Assembly (NCBI GenBank): GCA_038030265.1
Contig: CM075938.1
Location: 51,329,189 to 51,393,188, forward strand
Length of the DNA: 64,000 bases
Reading direction: 5' to 3'
Source of the DNA: Corythucha ciliata
Taxonomy: Eukaryota > Arthropoda > Insecta > Hemiptera > Tingidae
Shown: positions 33,130 to 44,814 of the stretch, in pieces
Position numbering within the stretch: the first letter of the stretch is position 1
How the letters are laid out: each line of letters begins with the position of its first letter
Position numbers and translations under genes: made by a program
Notes under the pieces: generated by a model
What the model was told of the DNA's origin: nothing
Database searches by the model: none
The model's input: only the letters and a program-made list of their open reading frames with translations

Positions 33130-33260
33130 ACTCTTAAAATAACCCAGAACTCGTAAATTCGCCTCCTTCAAAAATCAATTTCGCGGCCTCTTCTATTCAA
33201 AGAACCAATTTCATGGATGTGGCTCTGAATAAAACGTTAATTTCGTGGAACTTAGTCATT
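33130..33260 (+). repeat. Short Sat-D block
   Basis: Repeats such as AAAATCAATTTCGCGGCC and GAACCAATTTCATGGATG at about 30-bp steps. Followed by 200 bp of unassigned sequence. Confidence 0.6.
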
Positions 33261-33474
33261 TATGGTGGAGGACCTTTAAAAGCACGGGTAAGGCAATACG
33301 CCATCTTTGGTCCCTCTGTCTTTTGTTTAGTAATGATAACACGACGGAAGTATAATCATCTTTTGGAGTAAAAACGCTTAAAAAATGAGTTGAGTTACAG
33401 TTGAATAGACTGTCAGAGTGCAAAGTCCGTGTACAGGACTAGGATCGACGGTGTTCAATGAAGTAAAATCACAA

Positions 33475-35289
33475 GATTTTATGTTTCTCTCTGCTAAAAA
33501 TGGCTCAACTAACTATTTGCGGCCTAAAAATAGTTGAACTGGCTAATCTTCTCCGTACCAACCACCCCAAAATAACAATAACTGCCGATTCGTGCCTTGA
33601 AAATGGCTAATCGGACAATTTGCGCCCTAAAAATGACCAAACTGGCAATTCACGCCCCCTATTTAACCAAGCTTATAAATTAGGCTATAAATAGCCAAAC
33701 TGGAAATGCAAGCCATAAAAATTAGCAATTAGCTATTGAATTGACGATTCGCGTTCAATAAATGACTGAATTGAGCGTTCGCACCCTAAAATTCACTAAA
33801 CCGACCATTCGTGCCCTGAAAAAGTCACACTGACTATTCACGACCTAAAATTGGCGCAACTGATTCAGTTCACCATAAAAAAAAAGACTGACGATTCGCG
33901 CCTTCAAAATGCCTAAAAAGATTATTAGTACTCTGAAAATAGCTCAACTGGCTCTGCGCACGCTCTAACATTAGCAAATCTGACTGAAATTCATCCTAAA
34001 AATTGCTAAACTGACCATTCGCTCCGTGTACATTTCTAAACGGACGATATTTGTGCCCTGAAAAATTGCAAAAACGTACCATTTTCCAAACTTGACCATT
34101 CGCTCCGTGGAAATCGCTAAACTGACAATTCGCGTCCTAAAATTGGCAAATCGAACTCACTCGGCCCTAAAATGGGAAAAATGATGATTCGCGCCTTGAA
34201 ATTGCCTTAACTGTCGATTCAATCGTGCCCTAAAAATAAGCCTAACTATGGCTAATTACGCCCTAAATTGTCAAATCTGACTCAAATGCACCCGATAATG
34301 GTCATGAAAGTGTATGAACTAAAGTAAATGTACGCTACACGAAATAAGGCAGGTGTGACTCATCTGCCCTCCCATGCCCTGTTGCCACTCCGTGCGTTGG
34401 GGGTGGGGTTTTACGAACGCTCACCGGCTCACAGCTCTCCAAAGTGACAACGATGGGAGCGCAACGTTGCCAGCTATGGGTGTGGACTTGAGCTTTTCAT
34501 CGCATCTTTGGGACTATAATGCGCAACGTTGGTTTTTCAGTCGATGAGTCACACCCGCCTTATTTCGTGTCGCGTACTTCAGATGATATTCGTGCCCCGA
34601 AAATGAAAATCGTTCGAGCGAAGTGCAGCAAACGAGACCAAACTGGGTACTCGAGTTCCAAAAAATGGTAAAATGCGTTCTAGTAAAGGCCAAGTTGTCT
34701 TTTTGTGCCTTGAAAATGGCCAATCTGACGATTAATGCCATAAAAAAAGCCAAACTGGCTGTTCACTTCCTAAAATTGGCGAAGCTGACTTAATTGACTC
34801 GCCACAACTGGCCTAACTGATGATTCGCGACTTGAAAATGCCTAAACTGATAATTTCACGGTCTGAAATTGGCAAATCTGACTCGATTGTCTCAAAAAAA
34901 CAAAACAAAACAAAAAAAAAAGCCAAAATTCGTGCCCTGAAATGACCAAACGAACCATTCGCGCCCAACAAATTGCCAAAACGACCATTTGACGGGTCGT
35001 ACCTTACAAATAGCCAGACCGCACCCTAAAATTGGGCAAATATGACTCAATTGGCCCTAGAAAGAGTCATTCGCTGCTTAGAAATGACTACTTAACAGAT
35101 GATTCGTTGAAAAATTGCCAAAACGCCATGCGAATGGCAGACTGCTGGGGTCTTGAGGTGTAAACCCAACACCACCGCTTTTTGGCCTTAAAAAAAAACT
35201 CGAAACACAAAAAACTCTAGCCAAAAAAGTCCTGAACTCTAAACGTTTTCGACTACAAAGTGTCCTGGCCACAAGAATGTCCAACCACA
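33475..35289 (+). repeat. Sat-B array
   Basis: CCTAAAAATGGC-type and CAAACTGAC-type units run across this stretch. It includes the inverted-repeat insertion at 34331-34576 and the block shared with 29715-29945. An AC/AAAAC-rich run lies at 34897-34920. Confidence 0.85.
34331..34576. mobile_element. 246-bp inverted-repeat insertion in Sat-B
   Basis: Arms 34331-34364 and 34543-34576 (core GAAATAAGGCAGGTGTGACT) are complementary over 34 bp with about two differences. The inside (GC-richer, no Sat-B units) differs from both flanks. It looks like a small terminal-inverted-repeat element; target duplications were not resolved. Confidence 0.6.
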
Positions 35290-35430
35290 AATTGAAAAAA
35301 AAACAACTGCTGAGTTCATGGGTGGAAAAACGAATTAACGGACGAAATTGAGAAAATGCGCTCATTAATGGCCAAGAGTGAAAATTGTCGTTAATTTGCC
35401 GCTAATATTAGCAATGAAAGAGATCATTGC
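35290..35430 (-). repeat. Sat-A, minus orientation
   Basis: A few units (GACGAAATTGAGAAAATGCG, GCCGCTAATATTAG) link Sat-B to the hAT-like end at 35431. Confidence 0.7.
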
Positions 35431-37300
35431 AGGGCCGGCCTCAGACATTTGGCACCCCCCCCCCTCCTGGCGAATCTTTCAACAACGCCTCTGTGAAGAT
35501 GCCTTCAGGGCCGCAAATTAACGTTTTTTTCCACACTTCATCACTTCTTCTCAATTTTATCGGTGAATTCAGAGGTTTTTCTCTATTTCAGCCGCGAATT
35601 AGAGATTTGCTTCCATTTTAGCCGCGAATGAGCGATTTATCTCCGTTTCAGCCGTGAATTAGCGACTTTTCATGGAATGAATTTGAGATTTTCCTGGTTT
35701 GAGCCGCTAATGAGCGATTTTACCCGTGAATTAGAGCTACATTTTCTAATTTTAGCAACGAAGTTGTCTCCGGAAACCGCGACTTGCCATTTACTCAATT
35801 TATTTCTGTGAAGCAGCAAATGCTCTCGATTTAATTCCATAAATAGCCAAATTTCTTGACTTCAGCCCTGAATTAGCGTTTTACCCAATTTTAGCTCGCT
35901 AGGAGGCTTCATTTCCCAATTTTCGCTGCGAATTAACGCTATATTTATGAATTATATCCGCTGATTAGCGCATTATCCTCATTTAGCCGTGGATCTTCGA
36001 TTTTGTTCACTTTCAGCCACGAAGTTACCTTCGGAAGCCGCAATGCGCGTTTTCTCCATTTTGTCCGCGAATTCAGTTTTTTTTTTTTTTTTTTTGCACA
36101 CGTCAGCGCTCCTTTTTAATCTTATTATCGGCGAATTACCGAGTTCTCCCCATTTTGGCCTCGAATTAGCGATTTTTTGTCATTTTAGCCATGAATTTGC
36201 GATTTTTTTTAATTTTGCAGTGAATTCGTGTTTTTTCTGATTTCTCAGTTTTCTGTGAATTAGCAAATTTTCTCAAATTAACCCCCACCCCTAATCAGCC
36301 ATTTTTCTTTATGTTAGCCGCAAATTAGCGTTTTTCCTCATTTTAGCCGCTAATTACGGATTTTTTCTACGTTTCATCAACGAATTAAGTTCCCACAATT
36401 TTCGCCGTGAATTACCTAACGATTTTTCTGAAATTCGGCCGCGGATTAGCGTTTTCTATATATCAGCGCTACTTCTCAATTTTATCGATAAATTAGCAAT
36501 TTTTCTCCATTTTAGCCGCGAATTATCGATTTTTTTTGTCATTTTAGGCGTGAATTAGCGATTTATCTGAATTTTGCAATGAATTCGTGTTTTTCCTGAT
36601 TTCAGCCGCTAATTAGCGTTTTCTTCTTAATGTCATCCATGAATTAGCAAATTTTCTTAATTTTTTCTGCGAGTTAGCGAGATTTGTTACGCTTTTAATT
36701 GTTGATTAGCGTTTTTTCGCAGTTTGAGCTATGAACTTGCCTTCAGAAGCTGAAATCTGTCGTTTCCATACTTCTAGCCTCCGAGCGTTTTTTTTTTCTT
36801 ACAATTTATTCACCACTTTAGCCGTTAATACGTAATTTTAGCTGTCAAAGAGCGATTTTCCCCAATTTTATCCGTGGATTAACACTTTTTCTTAATTTTC
36901 CCTGCGAATTAGCGTTTTTTTTCACTTTTAGACATGAATTAGCGTTTGTTCAGATTGAGCTACGAACTTGCCTAATAAGCCGAGAATTCGTGTTTTCTCA
37001 GAACCATTTTTGAATTATTGATTGTTTACTATTTTGTCCGTGAATTAGCATGTCTCGTAATTTTAAACGCAAATTACTGTTTTTTCAACTTTATCTATGA
37101 TTTCCGAGCTTTTTATCAATTTTAGCCGTGAAGTAACGTTTTACCTCGCGAATGTACTTGGTATTTTTCTTCACTTTATCCGTGATTTGGCGCTTTTTCT
37201 CGCTTCTATCCGCGAATCAGTTATTTTCCTCAATAATTTCAGCCGTGATATAGCCATTTATCTCAATTTCAGCCCCTAAATTGACGTTATTTTCAATTTT
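35431..37300 (+). repeat. Sat-A array starting at a CAGGGCC end
   Basis: CAGGGCCGGCCTCAGACATT begins the block, then Sat-A in plus orientation for about 1.8 kb. Variant order from 35475 matches 10310-11400 and part of 2090-2150 (complement). Local duplications are visible, for example around 36180 and 36540. Confidence 0.85.
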
Positions 37301-37309
37301 TTGTCTGGA

Positions 37310-37497
37310 TTAAGTGGGCACTTGGTGCGGGGGATTAGCCGCCCACCAGGAGGCGCGATTTGTAGCACACAAATCCGAGGGCCGGCCGCCATAATCTTAC
37401 CACTAGGCCATGGGCGGATCACTGAGAAAGACTCAGCGGGCCACTTTTTGTGTCCCCCGCGGGCCCTGCGGGGTTGGCCATCACACCCCTGTCCTAG
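37310..37497 (-). mobile_element. CAGGGGTG-end element with tRNA-like fold
   Basis: On the minus strand it starts CAGGGGTGTGATGGCCAACC, then GTGGCCCGCTGAG, in the same order as the fragment at 1121. It then has TGGCCTAGTGG, a perfect RNA polymerase III A-box match. CCGCCCA just before and TGGGCGG some 75 bases on would close a 7-bp acceptor-like stem. The B box is poor (CTACAAATCG). It may be a tRNA-derived SINE or a non-autonomous DNA element that captured one. Confidence 0.6.
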
Positions 37498-37865
37498 ATG
37501 AAGGCAACATCGTGGCTAAAATTGACATAAAAATTCACGAGACTTAGCGTAAAAAAAATCGTAAACTTGATTCTAAAATAAAAAGCCGCTAGCTAGAATT
37601 GAAAAAAAAACTCAAATTCACGGCTAAAATTGAGAAAACGCCAATTGGCGGCTTTTTTTGTGAAAGCAAATTCAGGGCTAAAAGTGTTAAAAATTCCTAA
37701 TTCTTGATTAAAGTGTGCAAAAAATCACTAATTCCCCGCTAAAATGAAGAAAAACACTGATTCGCGGTTAAAATGGAGACAAATCTATAATTCGCGGCTT
37801 AAATTAAGACTGAGCGCTAATTCGCGGTCTTACATTGAGAAAAAACGCTTATCTCAAGAACTATC
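37498..37865 (-). repeat. Sat-A array, minus orientation
   Basis: GGCTAAAATTGAGAAAACGC-type units; the orientation reverses across the 37310-37497 element. Confidence 0.8.
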
Positions 37866-37984
37866 AGGATCTTTCATTTTGTTTCGGGAGTGCTACAGAG
37901 AATTATGATGCATTAGAAGAGTGTGGGGGGGGGGGATTTCACGTCCAGTCATGAGAGGGGGGAGGATATAGACGCCACTGTGAC

Positions 37985-38480
37985 GAATAACCGCAAAATG
38001 ACGACATTTTGGAGCTAAATATATGCGAATTTGGAATTTTTTCGACTGAATGTTCGTGAAATTTCAAGTTTCAGGTCTTTACTTTTACGCGAAATTGCTA
38101 GTTTCTGGCCTTTATTTTAGTCGACGGCGGGGAGCAAGCAAGCCACGACTGCGTTCACAGCCTCGATGAGCAGCCGTGTAAAATGCAACATTTATCGATC
38201 AATATTTTTGAGTTTGCAAGCTCGGGGTCCTAATTTGAGTGAAATTACACACATTTTCTGCCTCAATATCCGCGATATTGACAGTTTCGGATCGTAATTC
38301 AAGCGACGTTGCAATTTTTGAGGATCTTTTGTATTGGTGGCCGCCGCGGGTCCCCCCCCCCCCCAGAGTGCGCCCAAAGCTTGATGAATAGCCGTAAAAT
38401 AAAATTCGGAGCTAAATATCACAGAAATTCGCAAGTTTTGAGAGCTAAATATACTCGAATCTGCTAGTTTGCAATTGGTT
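37985..38480 (+). repeat. Sat-E-like array with GC-rich inserts
   Basis: GCGAAATTGCTAGTTTCTGG and related units at ~32-bp steps are broken twice by GC-rich stretches (38115-38175 and 38335-38390). This is the same design as 53900-55160 and 58850-59610. Confidence 0.65.
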
Positions 38481-40488
38481 TCGAGTGATCTCGGATAGTT
38501 CTTACATCTTTAGAGATTGGGGGGGGGGGCATTTTGTATACCAGACAAGCCCTCAGGGCCACCTCAAACCCAGGGTACATCTTTCCTAGTGAAAAAATCG
38601 GGTCACTGTAAGCATACGGTGGGGGGGGGAGCACCCCTTAAATGACCCTACGTCGACGTAACTATACAGAATATAGGGCAGGAAGGAACTTCATAATATA
38701 TGAAAAGAGATAGTCCCGCTGCGAGTAATATCTCATTTCCTTTGCCCGTAGTACCATTGTTATCTCATCGACACTATTTTAAACAATTCCTAGTATTACA
38801 TCGCATCATTTACGGTGATAATTCGCTAAGTTCAATCGTTAAATAGTTGAAACCAAAGCCAAAGCGGTATAAAATGAAATTTATTAGAATTTTAATCCTC
38901 GGAAATCTCTCTCAGCGTGAAATTCTTCTGTGGAAGGACTAAAAAAAAAAAAATTACGAAATTAGAAGTATATTTAGATACTAAACAAAGATTAGTTTCG
39001 TGAGCGTAGAAATGTGAGACCTGAGGAGAATTAGATGCTGAGGCGCGCCGCGTTTTAACCCCCGCGCCACCACCCAGTTTCCATAAATCAATTAACAATG
39101 TAATTTATTCCTTGAATATCGGTTTAATACAGGAAAGCTTGAGTGTTAACACATTTCACGTCAAACTTAATTTGATATTTTTTGGCAGCTGCGTTGATCT
39201 GATGAGGGTCTGAAAAACGGGGCTTATTAACCCTTTTTAAACCACTCGAATTCTTTTAATAAAGCTGTCTCATCATATAAATAACTCGTCATCCTTGATT
39301 TCTCTCTCTCTTTCTCTCTTCGACAAAATTGATCACAATCGGAGCAAGTTTGACGAACTCAGGAGTGAGTGATTGGCGGGAGGGGGGTCGATCGATAACA
39401 AAATAAAACAAAATAAATTCATCCCATTCATATTCTGATCATGAAGCTCTCCGATTCGGGGAGCAGTTACGTTTTTAGAGACGCCCACCCTTGTAAAAAA
39501 AAACGTCTTTAAATGCGTTAACATTAAAAGGTTTAAATGAGTTCTTCGCAGCGGTAGTGACGTCTCCTCTCATACCATCAATAAAATGCTTCACGTTAAA
39601 TTACAATTCCCTTCGAGCAATGAGCGCTGTCAAGACTTGAACCCCTTCCCATCACACACATATATACCTCTCAAGGAATAGGATATTATCATTAGGGTTT
39701 CTGACATCTTAATAGTTCTCCCTTTATCCCCCCCCCCCAACACACACATCACAGTCATTACTGGACTGTATTTCAACTGTCCCTAGGCTTTAAAAGTAAC
39801 TCATAATGGACAATTTTGGTTACTCCACCGCCCCCTCAACAACCAAGGTCACAGTTCCGTCGCTAGGCGGGGGGGAGCCACCCCTTATAAGACCAGTTAC
39901 TAACAGTTTATTATAACAAGTACCGCTTCCTACAGATTCACACCCACTTTTTTCTTCATCATTTTCTTTCTCTTTAAAGATGTCATAAACGTGATACGGT
40001 GGTCTTGCTTTAACGGGCCGTTTTGTGTGTACCGTACCGATTTATTCACTCCGTCCCTGAATTTTGCCCCGCTCGTGGCCCTCTTTCCACGGCACTCCTT
40101 GGAGCCACGCAAAAAAAAAGGATGATGTACTTAAGGACGCGAAAAAGGACTTTCGCTTTTATTTTTAACATTTTTATAAAAGCGAAGGCTTCGTGAAGTG
40201 GCACTCCATGTTGCAGGCCCCCTCTCGTCTTTTTTAAAATTATTATTTATTATTCTATTTAATTTGTCGACCTTGGGCGGCAGTTGCATTATCTACGACC
40301 AAGAGGAAGAGCGTATAACGGTGCCCACACTCATTATGTGACATAAAAAGGGTCTTTTTTACATATTTTTAAAAAAAAGAGAATGAAGAATGGCGTATAC
40401 AGAGGTGTTGTTTAATGAAATCATCACTCTCGCTCACTCTCTCTCTCTTGCTGTATCACGCTCCCTCCCTCTCACCAGCAACACGACA
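38481..40488. other. Non-satellite DNA, no gene recognised
   Basis: AT-rich with G and C runs (38519, 39729) and CT repeats (39301-39320, 40432-40448). CAGTTCCGTCGCTAGGCG at 39851 resembles a hAT-type end but has no partner. The sequence ends at the target duplication of the next element (40489-40496). Confidence 0.55.
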
Positions 40489-40669
40489 AGCCACGCCAGT
40501 GGCGTAGGAAGGAATTTGTCCTGCGGAAAAGGGGGGTCGGATTGAAATCTCCTAAGCGTGCGGGAAGGGGGGTAATTTCACATTTTAGTCATCATTCCAC
40601 CCAGCCAGCACACTCTTGAATCTGGACATCTCGCTGGCCTCATCATAGACTGTCTCAGTTACGGGCGAT

Positions 40670-42480
40670 TTTTGGACTCTACCCGCAAATGAGCGCTTTT
40701 CTCGAGTTTGGCCGAGTGTATCGTTCTTCTCAATTTCAGCCGCAGATTAGCGGTTTTGCCCCATCCCCTCCCATAGCCATGAATTTTCGTATTTTCTCAA
40801 CTTTACCATCAAAGTATCGTGTTTATTCCGTGAGCGATGTTTCTTAATTATCCACGAGTTTTGGCGTTTTCCTCAATTTTAGCAGCATATTACCGATTTT
40901 TTAAATTTTTTTTTACCAAGGGATTAGCACTTTTCTCAGTTTCTGCTGGAAATTAACGTTTTTCTTAAGTGTTTTCCGCAATATTAGCCGCAAAATAGAA
41001 GGAATTTTCACGAATTAGGACTCTTTTGGTTCACCACACGCAATGCATGAGCGAGTTTTCTCAGTTTACTCGCGAATTAGTGGTTTCTTCACCTATTGTC
41101 ACAATTGGGCGCTTTTTTTCAATTTCGGCCTGAAAAGTTGTCTTCAGAATCAGCAAATTGGCGTTTATTCAGTTTTTGGTACAAATAATAATTTTTCTCA
41201 ATTTCAACCGCGATTTAGCGCTTTTTTAAAAATTGTAGCGGCGACGCGTCGTAGCGTTTTCAGTGATTTTCTTTATTTCGTATCCGCAAATTAACGTTTT
41301 TCCATACCTTTACATCTGCAAATCGCAAATTAGTGATTTTTCCCAATTTCAGCTGTGAAATAGCGTTTTGTGCTAATTTTGCGGCCATTCAGCATCCTAT
41401 TCCCGCAAATTGGCGATTTTACGCCATTTCAGTTGTGAATTTTCCATTTTTGAAACAAATTGGCGCTTTTTTTTCAATTCAACCTGTGAATGAGCGAATT
41501 TCTCAATTTCAGTCACTAATTCGCGTCTGGGGCAACTTTAGCTGTAAATGGGCAAATTTTTTCCATTTTTAGCCGCGGTTAGCAATTTTCTCAATTTTTA
41601 GGCTTAAAATTAACCTTTCTCTTGATTTTGACCAGGCTGATTATTTTATTTTCTAAATATTACCCGCAAATTAGCGGTTTTTCACATTTTACCACCGTGT
41701 TAGCAATTTTATTATAGCTTTTATGGTTATAGATTATTGCTTTTTTTCAGTACTAACCGTGAATTAGGTAGCGTATTTTTTAACGTCGTACTATAGCCAC
41801 GCATGAATTTACCGTTCTTCTGAATTTTAGCCACAAAAATGCCTTCAGAATTTGCGAATTTAAATTATAAATGTTTTTTTTTTTTTTTTTTTTTCAACCC
41901 AAAAAATTTACATTTATCCATCCATTTCTGTCAAAAAGTCATCATTTTTTAAATTATAAATTTCACGACACTTAATTCGAGAATTAGTGATGCTTCACAA
42001 TTTTAGCTGCGAATTTTCGCTTTTTCTAAATTTTAGGAGCGCGGAAGCGTTTCCAACCCGTGCACTACCTACCAAGTCTTGTCAATTTTTGACAAGAATT
42101 GGCGTTTGACTCAATTTAAGCTGGCAATTAGCAATTTTTTACATTTTTAACTGAGAATTAGCACTTTTCCCCAATTTGAACTGAAAATTAACGTTTTTTT
42201 TAAATTTTAGCTCCGCTAATTGGTGATTTTTTTCAATTTTTGTCGCGAATTAGTGATTTTCTTCATTTTTTATCCACGAATTAACGTTTTTCCATACCTT
42301 TATATCTGCAAATTGCAAATTAGCGATTTTTCCCAATTTCAGCTGTGAAATAGCGTTTTGTGCTAATTTTGTGGCCATTCGAAGGCGTCGATTTCGCGCG
42401 ATTTCCACAGTTTATTCGTAGAATGGCCTCCGTGTACAGTGAATCAGCGATTTTTTTCTTAATTTTAGTCTGGAAGTTGC
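40670..42480 (+). repeat. Sat-A array inside the hAT-like element
   Basis: Plus-oriented units begin about 170 bp inside the left end. 40497-41930 is duplicated at 62659-64000. Inside the array 41296-41392 and 42286-42381 repeat each other (CCATACCTTTACATCTGCAA and what follows), a higher-order step of about 990 bp. Confidence 0.85.
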
Positions 42481-42497
42481 CGTATAGAAAGAAAGCC

Positions 42498-44642
42498 GAC
42501 TTTCTTTCTAAATTTGGACTTCTCGTCGACATCAAACATCAACGCATCGTTGATTCCCACACATCGCTGACTACTTCAGGTTTCTTGGTCCATGGACAAC
42601 ATCACACGAGACCTTCCTTTCGTTTCGGTCTATATCGACGACATTTTAGTATTTTCCAAAGTCATGGATAATCATCTCTCGCACCTCGAGAAGCTCTTTT
42701 CTCGACTCAAAGAGTGTGTTCTAACCACTAACGTCAGTACGTGCTCTTTCGCAAAGCCTCAAGTTGATTTCCTTGGTTGCTCCATTTCGTCAACTGGAAT
42801 TTCTACTTATCCCGACAAAATTTCTGCCATCTCGTCATATCCAAAGCCCAAAACTGTGAACGCATTGAAACGTTTCCTCGGGATGCTCAATTTTTACCAC
42901 CGTTTCCACCCTCGCATGGCAAGCATCCAAGCCCCCCTACACCTTCAGTCAAAAAAGTCCGATCCCACACCTATTTCGTGGACAACTGAGATGTCTTCAG
43001 CATTCGAACAGTGCCAATCTATTCTACAATCGGAAATCACACTAGCATTCCCTGATCCTGCCCTTCCTCTGTCGATCATGACCGATGCCTCCAGCGTGGC
43101 CCTCGGCGGAGCTCTTCACCAACTTCAAGATGGCAACTTCCGGCCTCTCGCATTCTTTTCTCGTAAGCTCTCCCCTGCTGAGCAGAAGTACTCGACTTCT
43201 CGCCGTATATGCCACAATTCGCCATTTCTCGTTCATGTTAGAAGGCCGCGTCTTTACCGTCTTCACGGACCATCGACCTCTCGTCCACGCATTCACGAAA
43301 TCTTCGGACAAATTGTCACCCAGACAATTGCGACACCTTTTCTACATCAGCCAGTTCTCGACTGATATTCAATTCGTGAAAGGCCTAGAGAATAGTCCTG
43401 CTGATGCTCTTTCGCGAATCGAAGCGATCATCAAACGAGAAATTTCTCCCTCTGATATCAAAAACTGTTCACTGAACCCTCCTCTCACAGTCTTCAGCTG
43501 CGACACCTCGAAATCGAGAACGTCAAGCTCATTTGTGACACCTCGACGGACCGTATTCGCCCCCTACGTTCCTGAATCATTGCAGTACACAATCTTCAAA
43601 CATTTTCACGCAATATCGCACCCTGGAAAACGATCCACTTCTCGTTTCGTCTCTGACCGTTTCGTGTGGCTTGGTATGCAGCGTGACATTTTCAAATGGG
43701 TTCGACAATGTTATCAGTGCCAAATAAGTAAAGTTTACCGTCACGAAAAGACATCTCTCGTCAAATTCTTAAAACCCGACGAACGTTTCGCCAATATTCA
43801 CATCGATATTGTTGGACCGCTCCCTCCCGTCTCGAAGCCATAGTTACCTTTTGACTTGCATCGACAGGCTCACTCGTTGGTTCGAAGCATTCCCAATGCC
43901 CGACCAAACAGCTGAAACAGTAGCTTGGACTTTCTTCGAAGGTTGGATTTCTCGATTTGGTACACCGGTCTCTCTCGAAACCGACCAAGGACATCAGTTC
44001 ACCTCGTCGACTTTCCGAAAAATGGCCACCGGCTTAGGCATCCAACTACATAGGACAACAGCCTACCATCCCCAGTCCAACGGATTGGTTGAGAGACAAC
44101 ACCGTGTTCTCAAAAGCGCCATAATTTGTCGAGCCTCAGACCACTCAAATTGGCTTGATGAACTACCAGTCGTACTTCTAGGTCTTCGCTCTGCTTTCAA
44201 ACCTGGCGTTCAAGCATCATCAGCTCAGTTGGTTTATGGCACTCCTCTTCGTCTTCCAGGCGAAATGTTCGACAATTCGCTCACGTCCTCTTCTCTACCT
44301 TCCTCCACGTATTTAGATCGCCTTCAACGAATATTTTCACAAGTTCGTCCTACAACAGGTTCTTCATACGGAGCATTCAAAATTTTTCAAAATCCTGCTT
44401 TTTGGAAACATGTTCCCACGTGTACCTTCGTTGCGATGCGGTAAAAACATCGCTCCAACGACCATATTCTGGTCCCTACAAAGTCGTTCGCAGAGACAGC
44501 AACCCCGAGGACAGAGAACTACGAAGCCAGCGTTCACTGCTGAACCATCCACCACTCCACAAGCTCCCACGCCGTCAACGATCGTCAAAACTCGACCTGA
44601 GCGACAAGTGGTATTCGCGCACTCAACTAAGGAGGGGAGTGG
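42498..44642 (+). pseudogene. gypsy-2: internally deleted gypsy pol relic
   Basis: It begins inside protease (ADFLSKFGLLVD), then joins directly to the middle of reverse transcriptase, where VSVYIDDILVFSK keeps the catalytic Asp pair; about two-thirds of that domain is missing. RNase H follows (MTDASSVALGGALHQL, frame break near 43190, FTDHRPLVHAF). Integrase has HAISHPG, CYQCQISK, IHIDIVGPLPP, a frame break near 43843, ETDQGHQFTS and AYHPQSNGLVERQHR, so all three acidic residues remain. A shortened tail (PYSGPYKVVRRD, TIVKTRPERQVVFAH) ends near the polypurine tract. It belongs to the same broad group as gypsy-1 but is clearly a different family. Confidence 0.88.
44629..44642 (+). promoter_or_regulatory. 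Polypurine tract of gypsy-2
   Basis: AAGGAGGGGAGTGG precedes TGTAGCG. The position and the TGTAGC start match gypsy-1. Confidence 0.75.
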
Positions 44643-44755
44643 TGTAGCGAAGCGACACCCCAAACAATTTTCAACATGACTTGAAAAAAATTAAAAATAA
44701 AGTTCATATTTAGTTTTGCGTTAACAGCTCGATTGTGTCTCCCATACTTGTGGCT
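44643..44755 (+). repeat. 3' LTR of gypsy-2, end uncertain
   Basis: It starts TGTAGCGAAGCGACACCCC and holds AATAAA at 44696-44701. The 5' LTR is absent, so the true 3' boundary cannot be set by comparison; the right arm of the hAT-like element (G run, then TATGCCCCATATCCC) follows. Confidence 0.6.
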
Positions 44756-44814
44756 ATGGGGGGGGGGGGATCTATGCCCCATATCCCTCCCGTACCTACG
44801 CCCCTGAGCCACGC

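Larger units (their letters stand above)
40497..44806. mobile_element. 4.3-kb hAT-like element carrying Sat-A and a gypsy relic
   Basis: The left end is CAGTGGCGTAGGAAGG and the complement of the right end CAGGGGCGTAGGTACG: 13 of 16 positions agree. AGCCACGC stands directly on both sides (40489-40496 and 44807-44814), a perfect 8-bp target duplication as made by hAT transposases. The left flank is non-satellite DNA. Inside are about 1.8 kb of plus Sat-A and the gypsy-2 relic. No transposase is seen, so movement would have needed an enzyme in trans. A second copy starts at 62659. Confidence 0.8.

Noticed and set aside
1121..37497. 1121 and 37497 as two ends of one element
   Set aside because: They are the same end in opposite orientation 36 kb apart with many unrelated insertions between; two copies are far more likely.
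39851..39890. hAT-like end CAGTTCCGTCGCTAGGCG
   Set aside because: Single end, three differences from the other CAG-type ends and no partner or target duplication.
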